A DNA stretch of 64,000 nt from Flavobacteriaceae bacterium (GTDB lineage: Bacteria; Bacteroidota; Bacteroidia; Flavobacteriales; Flavobacteriaceae). Each line of letters begins with the position of its first letter. The first letter of the stretch is position 1. The stretch lies in assembly GCA_013215105.1 (NCBI GenBank), contig JABSPL010000046.1, forward strand, positions 1 through 64,000. Direction: 5' to 3'. Of this stretch, positions 34,966 to 43,299 are shown in pieces. Under the pieces are notes generated by a model that saw only the letters and a program-made list of their open reading frames with translations, was not told the origin of the DNA and ran no database searches. The translations under genes were made by a program, and so were the position numbers.

Positions 34966-35677
34966 ACATTGGTGGCCAGTTACCATTAGTGCTTATTTCT
35001 TCCAAAGAACCTACTTTAAGATAAGGCCCTCTTACTTGTTCTGCAAAAAATGCTTCTTTCTCTATTTTAACCAAAGATGCGTTCATTCCATTAAGAACAA
35101 TCGCTTTATCAACCTTTACTTCAAAAACAGATGTGTACAAGCCTTTTATTTTCTCGACAGTACCAGTAGCTAATTCAAATTTAGCGTCTGTATCAGGCAC
35201 ATTAAACATACCCTTATAGTCTCTTTCTTTGAAAACCCTTTCTAAAACAGACTCATACCCTATAGTATCTATCTGTTTTACGGTTACTTCTTTAGTTAGA
35301 CCTGCTCCTATATCTATAGTTTTTTCTATATTAGTAGTTTGAACCAATGCAAACTGAGCTGTATCTAAGAATTTGATTAATTTATCTTGGTTTCTTTCGT
35401 AAGAACCAGTTATCTTATAATGAGCCAATTCAGCATCTCTTATCATTTTCAACTGTGTTATTACTTTGGCATATCTTACTTCTTTCTCTTTATCGAAATT
35501 GATTGGCGCCATTATTCCGTCATATATTTTATATGTTATAAAAGCAGAACAAGCCAAAAGAGCTAAAGAAATCAAACCTTTAAACTTCAATGGTACATAT
35601 CTTACTATTGATATAGCTAAAAGTATAACTATTACAATTGCTAGTACTATTTTTACTTCTGAGTCGTGAATAGACAT
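34928..35677 (-). CDS. Conserved membrane protein of DUF3822-rsmD locus
   Basis: This 249-aa protein has two N-terminal membrane segments (about 8-25 and 33-52) and a periplasmic or cytosolic part with the block VRYAKVITQLKMIRDAELAHYKITGSYERNQDKLIKFLDTAQF. That block is reminiscent of pilin-like/pseudopilin helices. It is conserved next to DUF3822 and rsmD in Bacteroidota, but I do not know a function. Its 3' end overlaps the DUF3822 start by 38 nt. A TAGATTTG -7 box lies at 35705-35712 (minus strand). Confidence 0.68.
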   Translation of the reverse strand: MSIHDSEVKIVLAIVIVILLAISIVRYVPLKFKGLISLALLACSAFITYKIYDGIMAPINFDKEKEVRYAKVITQLKMIRDAELAHYKITGSYERNQDKLIKFLDTAQFALVQTTNIEKTIDIGAGLTKEVTVKQIDTIGYESVLERVFKERDYKGMFNVPDTDAKFELATGTVEKIKGLYTSVFEVKVDKAIVLNGMNASLVKIEKEAFFAEQVRGPYLKVGSLEEISTNGNWPPMYDTNKRTSKNKK

Positions 35678-35803
35678 TGTGGTCTTGTTTTAAAATTATA
35701 TACGCAAATCTACATTTTTTTTCGAGAAAAAAAAATAATACTTATTTTAAATTAGCCTAAAAGCACAACAACAACAAACATTTACATATAAATATAGAGC
35801 ATA

Positions 35804-35838
35804 AAAAAACTACTTATTGTTTTGATAAGTAGTTTTTT
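35804..35838 (-). terminator. Terminator after dsbD
   Basis: ACTACTTAT (35809-35817) and ATAAGTAGT (35825-35833) pair over a 7-nt loop and are extended by A/T runs on each side. On the minus strand it follows the dsbD stop closely. Confidence 0.85.
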
Positions 35839-35854
35839 ATTAATTTTATAAATA

Positions 35855-37804
35855 CTATTGTTTTTTTAAGCCATCTTTCATCCAATTATAATACTCTTCT
35901 ATATCGGGAGTATAAGAAACTGGCTTATTTAGCTCATTCTCATCACTGTCAAGTAATACATAGTATGGCTGAGTGTTCGTTTTGTACTTCACTGTCTGAA
36001 ACTCACTCCATTTATTACCTATATATTTTATCTTTTTACCTGTTAATTCCGAAATATATTGCTCGCTTTCAGGTAATTTTCTTTTATCATCTACATAAAG
36101 AGATATCAATACCACTTTGTTTTTAAGTATATTCATAATTCCAGAATCTACCCATACATTTTCTTCCATTTTACGACAATTCACACAAGCACGTCCCGTA
36201 AAATCTATCATAATAGGCTTACCTACTTTTTTAGCATAAGCAACACCAGTTTTGTAGTCTTCAAAATACATTATATCGTGAGGAGCTAGCAAATGAGCCC
36301 CTTCTGGTAATTCTTCATGGTTTTGAGTCGAAAACCCCGAAACATCCTTAGTATAACCAACCCCATAAGGAGACTCGCTATAGTTAGCAGGAGGTGGAAA
36401 TGCACTTATAAGTTTCAAAGGAGCCCCCCATAAACCCGGTATCATATATATAGTAAAAGTAAGTGTCAACAACCCTAACATCAACCTACCTACCGATATT
36501 TTCTGCATAGGAGAATCGTGAGGAAGAGTTATTTTACCAAACAAATACATAGTCAATGCTCCGAATATTGCTATCCAAATAGCCAAGAAAACTTCTCTTT
36601 CTAGCAAATGAGATTGAACAACCAAATCAGCATTAGACAAGAATTTGAAAGCTAAAGCCAATTCTAAGAACCCTAATACTACCTTGACAGTATTTAACCA
36701 ACCACCCGATTTAGGTAATGAATTTAACCAACCAGGGAATGCGGCAAACAATACAAAAGGAATAGCCAAAGCACTAGAAAAACCTAACATTCCTACTACA
36801 GGGGCTATTCCTCCTTTAGAAGCTGCTTCTACCAATAACGAACCAACTATAGGCCCAGTACAAGAGAATGAAACTATTGCCAAAGCCAATGCCATAAAGA
36901 AAATACCTATCATACCTCCTCTGTCTGCTTGACTATCTACTTTGTCTGACCATTTTTGTGGTAACATTATTTCGAATGCTCCCAAAAATGATGCTGCGAA
37001 TATTACCAATATCAAAAAGAATATAATATTGAAAGTAACATTAGTAGACAAAGCATTAAGTGCCGAAGCTCCGAAAATCCAAGTTACCAAAAGCCCCAAA
37101 AACACATATATACCTATTATAGCTCCACCAAATATCAGAGCATTTCTGATACCAGCCGATTTAGTTTTACTTTGTTTAGTAAAAAAACTAACAGTCATTG
37201 GTATCATAGGAAACACACAAGGAGTAAGTAAAGCTGCAAAACCTGACAAGAAAGCTATAAAAAATATAGCAAAAAGACCTCTCCTTTCTTCTTTTTCTTC
37301 ATTCTCTTCATCACCTTGCTCGACTACAGTCTCCGCTACTATCTTTTGAGTAATGTCTATATCAAACTCAAGGTCTACTTCTTCTGGAGGAAGACACCTA
37401 GTATCATCACAAACCATAAATTCTATAAAACTTTTTATTTTTATATTTTTAAGTTCTGATAATTTTATTTTTTGCTTAAAGGAAGCTTTGTCTGCAAAGT
37501 ATTTGATTTCCATATTAAAGGTTTTATCAAACCCTGTATGACCTTCTCCTTCCAAAACAGTTCCTTCCAAAGAAAACCCTTCCTCTTGTTCTATAACAAG
37601 ACTAGTAGCTACAGGTCCTCCTTCAGGCACTTTTTTGGAGTAAATATGCCAGTCTCTTTCTATAACTGCTGTTGCCACCAATATAAACTCATCTTCTGAA
37701 ACTCTCTCAACACTGCTAGTCCATTTGACTGGCTCTAAAATCTGAGCTTTTAACTGTGTTGTTACCAAAACCAGCAACAACAAAACCACCTTTAACTTAT
37801 TCAT
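35855..37804 (-). CDS. dsbD: Thiol:disulfide interchange protein DsbD
   Basis: DsbD passes electrons from cytosolic thioredoxin across the inner membrane to periplasmic thiol proteins. The 649 aa show a signal peptide (1-20), an N-terminal DsbC-binding domain (about 22-155, with CDDTRCLPPEEV), about eight membrane helices (about 180-490) with the redox cysteines in LLTPCVFPMIPMTV and SFSCTGPIVGSL, and a C-terminal thioredoxin domain with ACVNCRKMEENVW. All three redox pairs are present. It overlaps tilS by 8 nt. The terminator at 35804-35838 ends the unit. Confidence 0.95.
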   Translation of the reverse strand: MNKLKVVLLLLVLVTTQLKAQILEPVKWTSSVERVSEDEFILVATAVIERDWHIYSKKVPEGGPVATSLVIEQEEGFSLEGTVLEGEGHTGFDKTFNMEIKYFADKASFKQKIKLSELKNIKIKSFIEFMVCDDTRCLPPEEVDLEFDIDITQKIVAETVVEQGDEENEEKEERRGLFAIFFIAFLSGFAALLTPCVFPMIPMTVSFFTKQSKTKSAGIRNALIFGGAIIGIYVFLGLLVTWIFGASALNALSTNVTFNIIFFLILVIFAASFLGAFEIMLPQKWSDKVDSQADRGGMIGIFFMALALAIVSFSCTGPIVGSLLVEAASKGGIAPVVGMLGFSSALAIPFVLFAAFPGWLNSLPKSGGWLNTVKVVLGFLELALAFKFLSNADLVVQSHLLEREVFLAIWIAIFGALTMYLFGKITLPHDSPMQKISVGRLMLGLLTLTFTIYMIPGLWGAPLKLISAFPPPANYSESPYGVGYTKDVSGFSTQNHEELPEGAHLLAPHDIMYFEDYKTGVAYAKKVGKPIMIDFTGRACVNCRKMEENVWVDSGIMNILKNKVVLISLYVDDKRKLPESEQYISELTGKKIKYIGNKWSEFQTVKYKTNTQPYYVLLDSDENELNKPVSYTPDIEEYYNWMKDGLKKQ

Positions 37805-39104
37805 ATATACTTACCTTTAAAATATTATTAGCTTTTTCGTCTGCCAGAAATCTTCTGTCAGCCCTCCTTCCTATTACCCAAACCACATCGTTACCCGAGC
37901 ACAAAAGCCAAGTATTTTCTTTGTCTAGTAGCGATAATTTCAAATCTTTATAGTACTTACTTACTTTCTTCTTACCATTCAGCCCTTGAGGATAAAATAA
38001 ATCTCCTTCTTGCTTTTTCCTGATAACAAGCGTTTCTTCTAGTAAATCTCCCGCAAGATATATAGAGTTAGACCCTTCTTTTGTTACTTTTGTTACGTAA
38101 TCCGTTTTAATATTGATTGGCTTAGTCAATTCACCTCCTTTTTCTAACAAATACACCGAATCAATCTCCTCCTCTTTTATCTTAGACAAAACAAGCTCTC
38201 TCCTGTTTTTCAGAAGTCTATACTCATTACTAAGTATATATTTACCGGTCTGGGAGTCTAACAGGCTAATTATATCTTTTAGATTATTAAAACCGTATTT
38301 TCTAAAAACTTCTTCAATATAAAGTTTGTAGTTATCTGTTTTTTTTATTTTATCTATATCAAAAAAGACATTACCACTCTCCTTATAGCTTATCTGTTTC
38401 TCTATCTTTCCTAACGAATACTCAACTATTTTTTTTGTTTTATTTAAGTTATTTTGAGTAAGCTTAAAACTATCCAAAAAATCAGGGTTTATCGACTTAA
38501 ACAAAGGAACTATTTCGTTTCTTATCTTATTCCTAGTATATTTATTAACTTTATTACTCGAATCCTCTCTCCATATAATATTGTTTTCTTTAGCAAAGCA
38601 CACTATTTGTTCTCTAGAAAAATTAAGTAGAGGTCTTACTGTCTTTAAGTTTTTTTGAGGAATACCACAAAGCCCATCTATACCTGTACCTCTCAACATA
38701 TTTATAAAAAAGGTTTCCAAATCATCATCTTTATGATGCCCTGTGACCAAATAATCATAATTCTCCTCTTTCAGAAGCTTTTCAAACCAATCATACCTAA
38801 GCTCTCTTGCCCCTAATTGTATAGATACTTTATTGTCTGCACAGTATTTTTCGGTTTCGAAATCAATAGTATAAATAGGAATTTTCAATATTTCTGACAA
38901 CTCCAACACATATAACTTATCTCCTTCGCTTTCTTGCTCTCTTAGTTTAAAGTTGCAATGAGCCAAAGCTATATTATACCCCAATTTATCCAGAACATAA
39001 GCTAGCACAACGCTATCGACTCCTCCCGATATAGCCACAAGTATCTTTTTGCTTTTCAGATAACTATAATTACTGTTTATTTCCTGTTCTAATAAGTCTA
39101 AAAT
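37797..39104 (-). CDS. tilS: tRNA(Ile)-lysidine synthase
   Basis: TilS is the essential enzyme that changes C34 of tRNA-Ile(CAU) to lysidine. The PP-loop SGGVDS, the TGHHKDDDLETF motif and GIPQKNLKTVRPLL are present, followed by the C-terminal domains with EGDLFYPQGLNGKKKVSKYYKD. The start is unusual. The frame is open up to a stop at 39123-39125 but has no ATG, and its first GTG or TTG codon is the GTG at 39038, inside the P-loop strand (VAISGG). The in-frame upstream residues LDLLEQEI..SYLKSKKIL look like the normal TilS N-terminal helix and strand. I therefore put the start at ATT 39104, 11 nt after the preceding gene. ATT 39107 and CTG 39059 are alternatives. Confidence 0.88.
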   Translation of the reverse strand: MLDLLEQEINSNYSYLKSKKILVAISGGVDSVVLAYVLDKLGYNIALAHCNFKLREQESEGDKLYVLELSEILKIPIYTIDFETEKYCADNKVSIQLGARELRYDWFEKLLKEENYDYLVTGHHKDDDLETFFINMLRGTGIDGLCGIPQKNLKTVRPLLNFSREQIVCFAKENNIIWREDSSNKVNKYTRNKIRNEIVPLFKSINPDFLDSFKLTQNNLNKTKKIVEYSLGKIEKQISYKESGNVFFDIDKIKKTDNYKLYIEEVFRKYGFNNLKDIISLLDSQTGKYILSNEYRLLKNRRELVLSKIKEEEIDSVYLLEKGGELTKPINIKTDYVTKVTKEGSNSIYLAGDLLEETLVIRKKQEGDLFYPQGLNGKKKVSKYYKDLKLSLLDKENTWLLCSGNDVVWVIGRRADRRFLADEKANNILKVSIYE

Positions 39105-39115
39105 AATCGAATATA

Positions 39116-39883
39116 TTAAAAATTAGGTTTTCTTTTTTCTAAAAAAGCAGTTGTTCCTTCTTTAAAATCTTCAGAGTCGAAACATTCACCAAAGTTATTT
39201 ATTTCTTGCTTATAACCTTCACTGTCAAAACCAGCATTGACCGACTTGATAGCTGCCGATATTGCATTAGGTGAATTAAAACTTATTTTCTTAGCCATTT
39301 TCATACAAAAACCTAACAAATCATCTTGTTCTACAATATGATTAACCAATTTATAATTATATGCCTCTTCAGCATCTAACATACCTGCTGTAACTATCAA
39401 TTCCATTGCTTTACCTTTACCTATCAACTGAGGCAGACGTTGAGTTCCTCCGTAACCAGGTATCAAGCCTAAAGATGTTTCTGGCAATCCCATTTTGGCA
39501 TTATGACTAGCGACTCTTATATGACAAGCCATTGCTAGCTCCAAACCTCCTCCCAAGGCAAACCCGTTAACAGCCGCTATTACTGGCTTACTCATATTCT
39601 CTATATAATCAAACAATATTTCTTGACCTACCTTAGCCAAATTAACTCCTTGTTTTGACCTGAAATCAGAAAACTCTTTAATATCAGCCCCCGCTACAAA
39701 AGCTTTTGTGCCACTACCAGTTATCACAACACATCTTATTTCACTAGACTTATTAGCATCTGCCAACGCAAAACCAAGTTCCTCTATGGTTTGCTTATTT
39801 AGAGCATTTAATTTAGAAGGTCTATTAATAGTTATAAGACTTGTATATCCTGTTATTTCTGTTTTAATATTATCGTAACTCAT
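39116..39883 (-). CDS. Enoyl-CoA hydratase/isomerase family protein
   Basis: This is a 255-aa crotonase. The oxyanion-hole segments GTKAFVAGADIKEF and NGFALGGGLELAMACHIR and the catalytic-Glu region GLPETSLGLIPGYGGTQRL have both acidic residues, as expected for a true hydratase (probably short-chain, as in butanoyl-CoA or beta-oxidation metabolism). The substrate is not determinable. It lies between a sensor kinase (6 nt upstream) and tilS (11 nt downstream by my start) in a co-directional run. Confidence 0.9.
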   Translation of the reverse strand: MSYDNIKTEITGYTSLITINRPSKLNALNKQTIEELGFALADANKSSEIRCVVITGSGTKAFVAGADIKEFSDFRSKQGVNLAKVGQEILFDYIENMSKPVIAAVNGFALGGGLELAMACHIRVASHNAKMGLPETSLGLIPGYGGTQRLPQLIGKGKAMELIVTAGMLDAEEAYNYKLVNHIVEQDDLLGFCMKMAKKISFNSPNAISAAIKSVNAGFDSEGYKQEINNFGECFDSEDFKEGTTAFLEKRKPNF

Positions 39884-39889
39884 ATTTTT

Positions 39890-41371
39890 TTATTTTTTTG
39901 GTATTACAACTGTAAATATAGTTTCTTTTCCTGGAATAGAAACATAACTTATTTCACCAGAATATGATTCTATTATATTTTTTATCATAGCTAGCCCTAA
40001 ACCAGACCCTTTCGTTTTGGTAGTAAATTTAGGCGTAAAAATATAAGGAGACATATCTTTCGATATACCAGCCCCATTATCTATAACTTCTATTATTATT
40101 TTCTCCTTATAATCAAATAGCTTGACTTTTACTTTAGAATTAACAGTTTCTTCGGTCGCATCTATTGCATTTTTTACAAGGTTTGTTATTATTCTTATAA
40201 ATTGATTTTTATCCAAAGTGATAAAAATATCTTTAATATCAGAGTTATAATATATATTTTCGGTATTAAACAAATTAACAACGCTAGATATCAAATTATT
40301 TACATTTATCATCTCAGTCTTAGTTACTGGCATTTGCGCAAAATCGGAAAAAGCAGAAGCTATAGAACTCATCAAATCTATTTGCTCTATAAGCCCAGAG
40401 CACAAGTCGTTTAACTCCCCTTCTATGTTCATATTATCACTATCAAAGTTCATCACAAAACTCTGTATAGATAATCTCATAGGAGTAAGAGGATTTTTAA
40501 TTTCATGAGCAACCTGCTTAGCCATCTCTTTCCAGGCTTGTTTCCTCTCGCTTTCTGATAATTTTATAGCACTATCTCTCAGTTTATCTATCATAGAATT
40601 ATAAGCGTCTATCAACCCGTTAAACTCCTTATATTTACTATCTAACAATATTTTCTGATTAGGTTTATCTAAACTAGTATCCCCTATTAATTTACTTATT
40701 TCAACTATAGATTTAGTAGTATACCCCGATAATACATACGCCAGAAATGATGCTACAACAAATACAATCAAATATATTATAGTAAAATTAATAAAAGAAT
40801 CTTTTAACTGATTAAATTGCTCTGTATTATCGGGTCTATAATACACACTCAATATTATTCTTTTCTCATTCTTAACATTCTCTATAAAACTATGGGAATG
40901 TATAGTCTCAACATCATCTACTATATGTTTTAGGATAAAACTCCCTTCGTCAGAAGATAGTATTTTATCAGGAAGATTTTCAATATATTTACTAATCTTA
41001 TCAATATTAGAAGAACTCGATATCAAAATATCTCCATTTCTTTTTTGTATAGAAAACTCTAATGAATGTATACTACTAAGCTCTTTGATTTTACTATCTA
41101 TAAATTCAAAGGTTCTTTTGTCTGAAAATATAGAATCTATATTAGCCCCCTCTTTGAAGTAGATATTATTAGATACTATATAATTTATATGTCTCTTCAG
41201 AGCTGTCTCTTTTCTGCTTAACTTGTTCAAATGATAGTTCTTTAGATCTAAATTATACTGATACAGAGTAGCTGACATAACCAGAACAAAAGAAACTACT
41301 GTTGTCAGTAACATATATGAGAATATTTTCCCTTGTAGTGATTTTTTCTTAACCATAGATGTCTTCTGCAT
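39890..41371 (-). CDS. NtrY-like membrane sensor histidine kinase
   Basis: This 493-aa kinase has a transmembrane helix at about 18-38, a periplasmic sensor region (about 40-195), a second helix (about 197-218), a HAMP-like linker, the HisKA box AHEIKNPLTPMRLSIQSF with the phospho-accepting His, and a HATPase domain with N box NLVKNAIDATEE, G1 DNGAGI and G2 GSGLGLAMIKN. NtrY-type kinases pair with NtrC-like regulators, but none is adjacent, so the partner is elsewhere. An in-frame ATG five codons in (41356) is an alternative start. Confidence 0.88.
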   Translation of the reverse strand: MQKTSMVKKKSLQGKIFSYMLLTTVVSFVLVMSATLYQYNLDLKNYHLNKLSRKETALKRHINYIVSNNIYFKEGANIDSIFSDKRTFEFIDSKIKELSSIHSLEFSIQKRNGDILISSSSNIDKISKYIENLPDKILSSDEGSFILKHIVDDVETIHSHSFIENVKNEKRIILSVYYRPDNTEQFNQLKDSFINFTIIYLIVFVVASFLAYVLSGYTTKSIVEISKLIGDTSLDKPNQKILLDSKYKEFNGLIDAYNSMIDKLRDSAIKLSESERKQAWKEMAKQVAHEIKNPLTPMRLSIQSFVMNFDSDNMNIEGELNDLCSGLIEQIDLMSSIASAFSDFAQMPVTKTEMINVNNLISSVVNLFNTENIYYNSDIKDIFITLDKNQFIRIITNLVKNAIDATEETVNSKVKVKLFDYKEKIIIEVIDNGAGISKDMSPYIFTPKFTTKTKGSGLGLAMIKNIIESYSGEISYVSIPGKETIFTVVIPKK

Positions 41372-41479
41372 TAGTTTTATTTATTATCAAATCACAAATA
41401 TAATAGATTACAACATATAATCATAAATTATATTACAGAATTAAATTAAACCACAATATAGCACAATCCTAAAACAACA

Positions 41480-41510
41480 AAACCCCCATCAAAAATACAT
41501 CTGATGAAGG
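41480..41510 (-). terminator. Probable terminator of SPFH operon
   Basis: On the minus strand CCTTCATCA and TGATGGGGG pair (nine pairs, two of them G-U) and are followed by T-rich sequence. It lies just past the small Arc-like gene, the last gene of the unit. Confidence 0.45.
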
Positions 41511-41536
41511 TCATTAAAAACTTATAATTATATTTA

Positions 41537-41716
41537 TTACTCCTTAGTACCGTCCTCTTTAGAAACCTTAGGTACTCTTTTAGCTTGCTTTAAAGATTGC
41601 ATAAGCATCCACTCTAACTGACCGTTAGTACTACGAAACTCATCCGAAGCCCACTTTTCAATAGCCTTCAACATATCTTCGTTTAGTCTTAATGCAAATG
41701 CTTTTTTCTTAGCCAT
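41537..41716 (-). CDS. Small Arc/ribbon-helix-helix-like protein (59 aa)
   Basis: The translation begins MAKKKAFALRLNEDMLKAIE and continues KWASDEFRSTNGQLEWMLMQSL before a Lys-rich tail. This is the beta-alpha-alpha pattern of Arc-type ribbon-helix-helix DNA-binding proteins (strand KAFALRLN, then two helices). It starts 11 nt after the small gene upstream. SPFH genes in Bacteroidota often have such an Arc-like neighbour, so it may regulate the unit or act with the SPFH protein. Confidence 0.82.
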   Translation of the reverse strand: MAKKKAFALRLNEDMLKAIEKWASDEFRSTNGQLEWMLMQSLKQAKRVPKVSKEDGTKE

Positions 41717-41727
41717 AATATCTTTAT

Positions 41728-41895
41728 TTAACGGTTTTTATCTCGCTCAAAAGTAAGTATAAAAAAACCTTGACCTATCACATTAGAAGTATATAACTTC
41801 CATCCTTTTACTGCCTCATTATTCAATATATCCTGAAGTTTTTCTGTATGCCTTCTAAAACCCAAATCAGGTTTTATTACTTTATATTCTACCAT
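41728..41895 (-). CDS. Small DUF4177-like protein (55 aa)
   Basis: The translation begins MVEYKVIKPDLGFRRHTEKL and continues with QDILNNEAVKGWKL, YTSNVIGQGFFILTFERDK. The pattern (MxEYKV start, helix with LN, GW(K/E)LxS, final beta strand F-FER) is that of DUF4177-type small proteins. It is placed between the SPFH gene (4 nt) and the Arc-like gene (11 nt), so it is co-translated with both. The function is unknown. Confidence 0.8.
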   Translation of the reverse strand: MVEYKVIKPDLGFRRHTEKLQDILNNEAVKGWKLYTSNVIGQGFFILTFERDKNR

Positions 41896-41899
41896 GATT

Positions 41900-42760
41900 T
41901 TAATGATTTAATGTCCCTGTATTCAACACAGGAGAAGCATCTTTATCGCTACACAATATAACCAACAAATTACTCACCATAGCAGCTTTTTTATCTTCAT
42001 CCAACTCTACTATCCCTTTCTTTTCAAGTTCCTTAAGCGCCATTTCCACCATACTAACAGCTCCTTCAACTATCTTATGACGAGCCGAAACTATCGCTAT
42101 AGCTTGCTGCCTCTTCAACATTGTACTAGCTATTTCTTGCGCGTAAGCCAAGTATCCTATCCTAGCTTCCAATACTTCTATACCTGCTATAGACAGCCTC
42201 TCTTCCAACTCAGTCTCTAAAGCATGATTCACCTCTTCCATACTTGACCTAAGAGTTAATTCTTCCTCATGTCCTTCATCTGCAAAATTATCATAAGGAT
42301 ACATAGTTGCTAATTTCCTTACTGCAGCATCAGTCTGAACTCTTACAAAATGCTCGTAATTATCAACATCGAAAGCTGCTTTATAAGTATCCTTAACCCT
42401 CCATACCAATATAGTACTTATCATTATCGGGTTACCTAGCTTATCGTTGACTTTAAGCCTCTCACTATCAAAATTACTCGCTCGTAACGATATTTTCTTC
42501 TTAGTATATAAAGGGTTCACCCAATACAATCCGTTATTCTTTATAGTACCTACGTACTTCCCAAACAACAATAAGACTCTCGAATTATTGGGCTGAACTA
42601 GCACTAAGCCCGTTAAGACTACCAGTCCGATAAGAATTAAAAGTATAAATAAAGGCCTAGCCATATAAATAGTCATAGCCATACCTCCTAGTAAAAAGGT
42701 TAAACCTACAAATAACATAAAATATCCACTTACAGGATTATGATTTTGTTCTGTTTTCAT
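41900..42760 (-). CDS. SPFH/Band 7 domain protein
   Basis: This 286-aa stomatin/prohibitin-type membrane protein has two hydrophobic segments near the N-terminus (about 12-30 and 33-55), then an SPFH domain (about 60-240) with VLLLFGKYVGTIKNNGLYWVNP and the typical YLAYAQEIASTMLKRQQA helix. It assembles into membrane microdomains. The cargo is unknown. It heads a three-gene unit with a DUF4177-like and an Arc-like gene. A TATATTTG -7 box lies at 42793-42800 (minus strand). Confidence 0.88.
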   Translation of the reverse strand: MKTEQNHNPVSGYFMLFVGLTFLLGGMAMTIYMARPLFILLILIGLVVLTGLVLVQPNNSRVLLLFGKYVGTIKNNGLYWVNPLYTKKKISLRASNFDSERLKVNDKLGNPIMISTILVWRVKDTYKAAFDVDNYEHFVRVQTDAAVRKLATMYPYDNFADEGHEEELTLRSSMEEVNHALETELEERLSIAGIEVLEARIGYLAYAQEIASTMLKRQQAIAIVSARHKIVEGAVSMVEMALKELEKKGIVELDEDKKAAMVSNLLVILCSDKDASPVLNTGTLNH

Positions 42761-43024
42761 ATTTAAATTGTTTTGATATTAAAATGATATCACAAATATA
42801 CTAAAAATTTTAGATCTAAATGTTTTTTTTATGAAATATTTATGTCTGGAATTGAACTTAGTATATCTAAAGGGAGTGTAATTTAAACTCTTTCTGATAT
42901 TTATATATATCGTATTTTATTTTTACCGAAATTCAACTACAACACAAATAACTGTATTATAATTAGTACGCAATTTCATATAATAACAATATTACAATTA
43001 AATAATCATAAAAACAATTTTATT

Positions 43025-43059
43025 AAACACTATTTACCAGTAAGTTATAGTGTTTTTTT
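43025..43059 (+). terminator. Orphan plus-strand terminator
   Basis: AAACACTAT (43025-43033) and ATAGTGTTT (43047-43055) pair over 13 nt and are followed by a T tract. No plus-strand gene ends nearby, so it may terminate an unannotated RNA. Confidence 0.5.
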
Positions 43060-43239
43060 GTCTCAATAATAAAACTAAACAATTAACTGTTAAAGCGTAT
43101 AAAAAAGAGTTTAGTTAAAGATATAAAACCAAAGCAAACAATCACCTATAAGGAAACATGCTTTAAACAACATATGAATAATCTTACATATCTAAAACAA
43201 CATCATTTACATTACAACTGTGAAGTTATATATTCACAA

Positions 43240-43278
43240 AAAAAAAGGCAGATAACTCTTTCAAGTATCTGCCTTTTT
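43240..43278 (-). terminator. Terminator of DEAD-box helicase gene
   Basis: GGCAGATA (43247-43254) and TATCTGCC (43266-43273), flanked by A and T runs, form a typical rho-independent terminator. It lies about 20 nt past the helicase stop codon on the minus strand. Confidence 0.85.
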
Positions 43279-43299
43279 AATTTTATATATGATTAAGTC

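Larger units (their letters stand above)
42761..43299. other. 539-nt non-coding region with orphan terminator
   Basis: I find no credible ORF. The left end holds the SPFH promoter (TATATTTG, minus strand 42793-42800) and the right end the terminator of the helicase gene. Between them is a plus-strand hairpin with a T tract (43025-43059) that no annotated gene needs, which could end a small RNA. The rest is AT-rich. Confidence 0.55.

Noticed and set aside
36645-37349. Antisense ORFs of 95 and 135 aa within dsbD
   Set aside because: dsbD is fully supported by its motifs. The antisense frames are long only because of the codon use of membrane segments.
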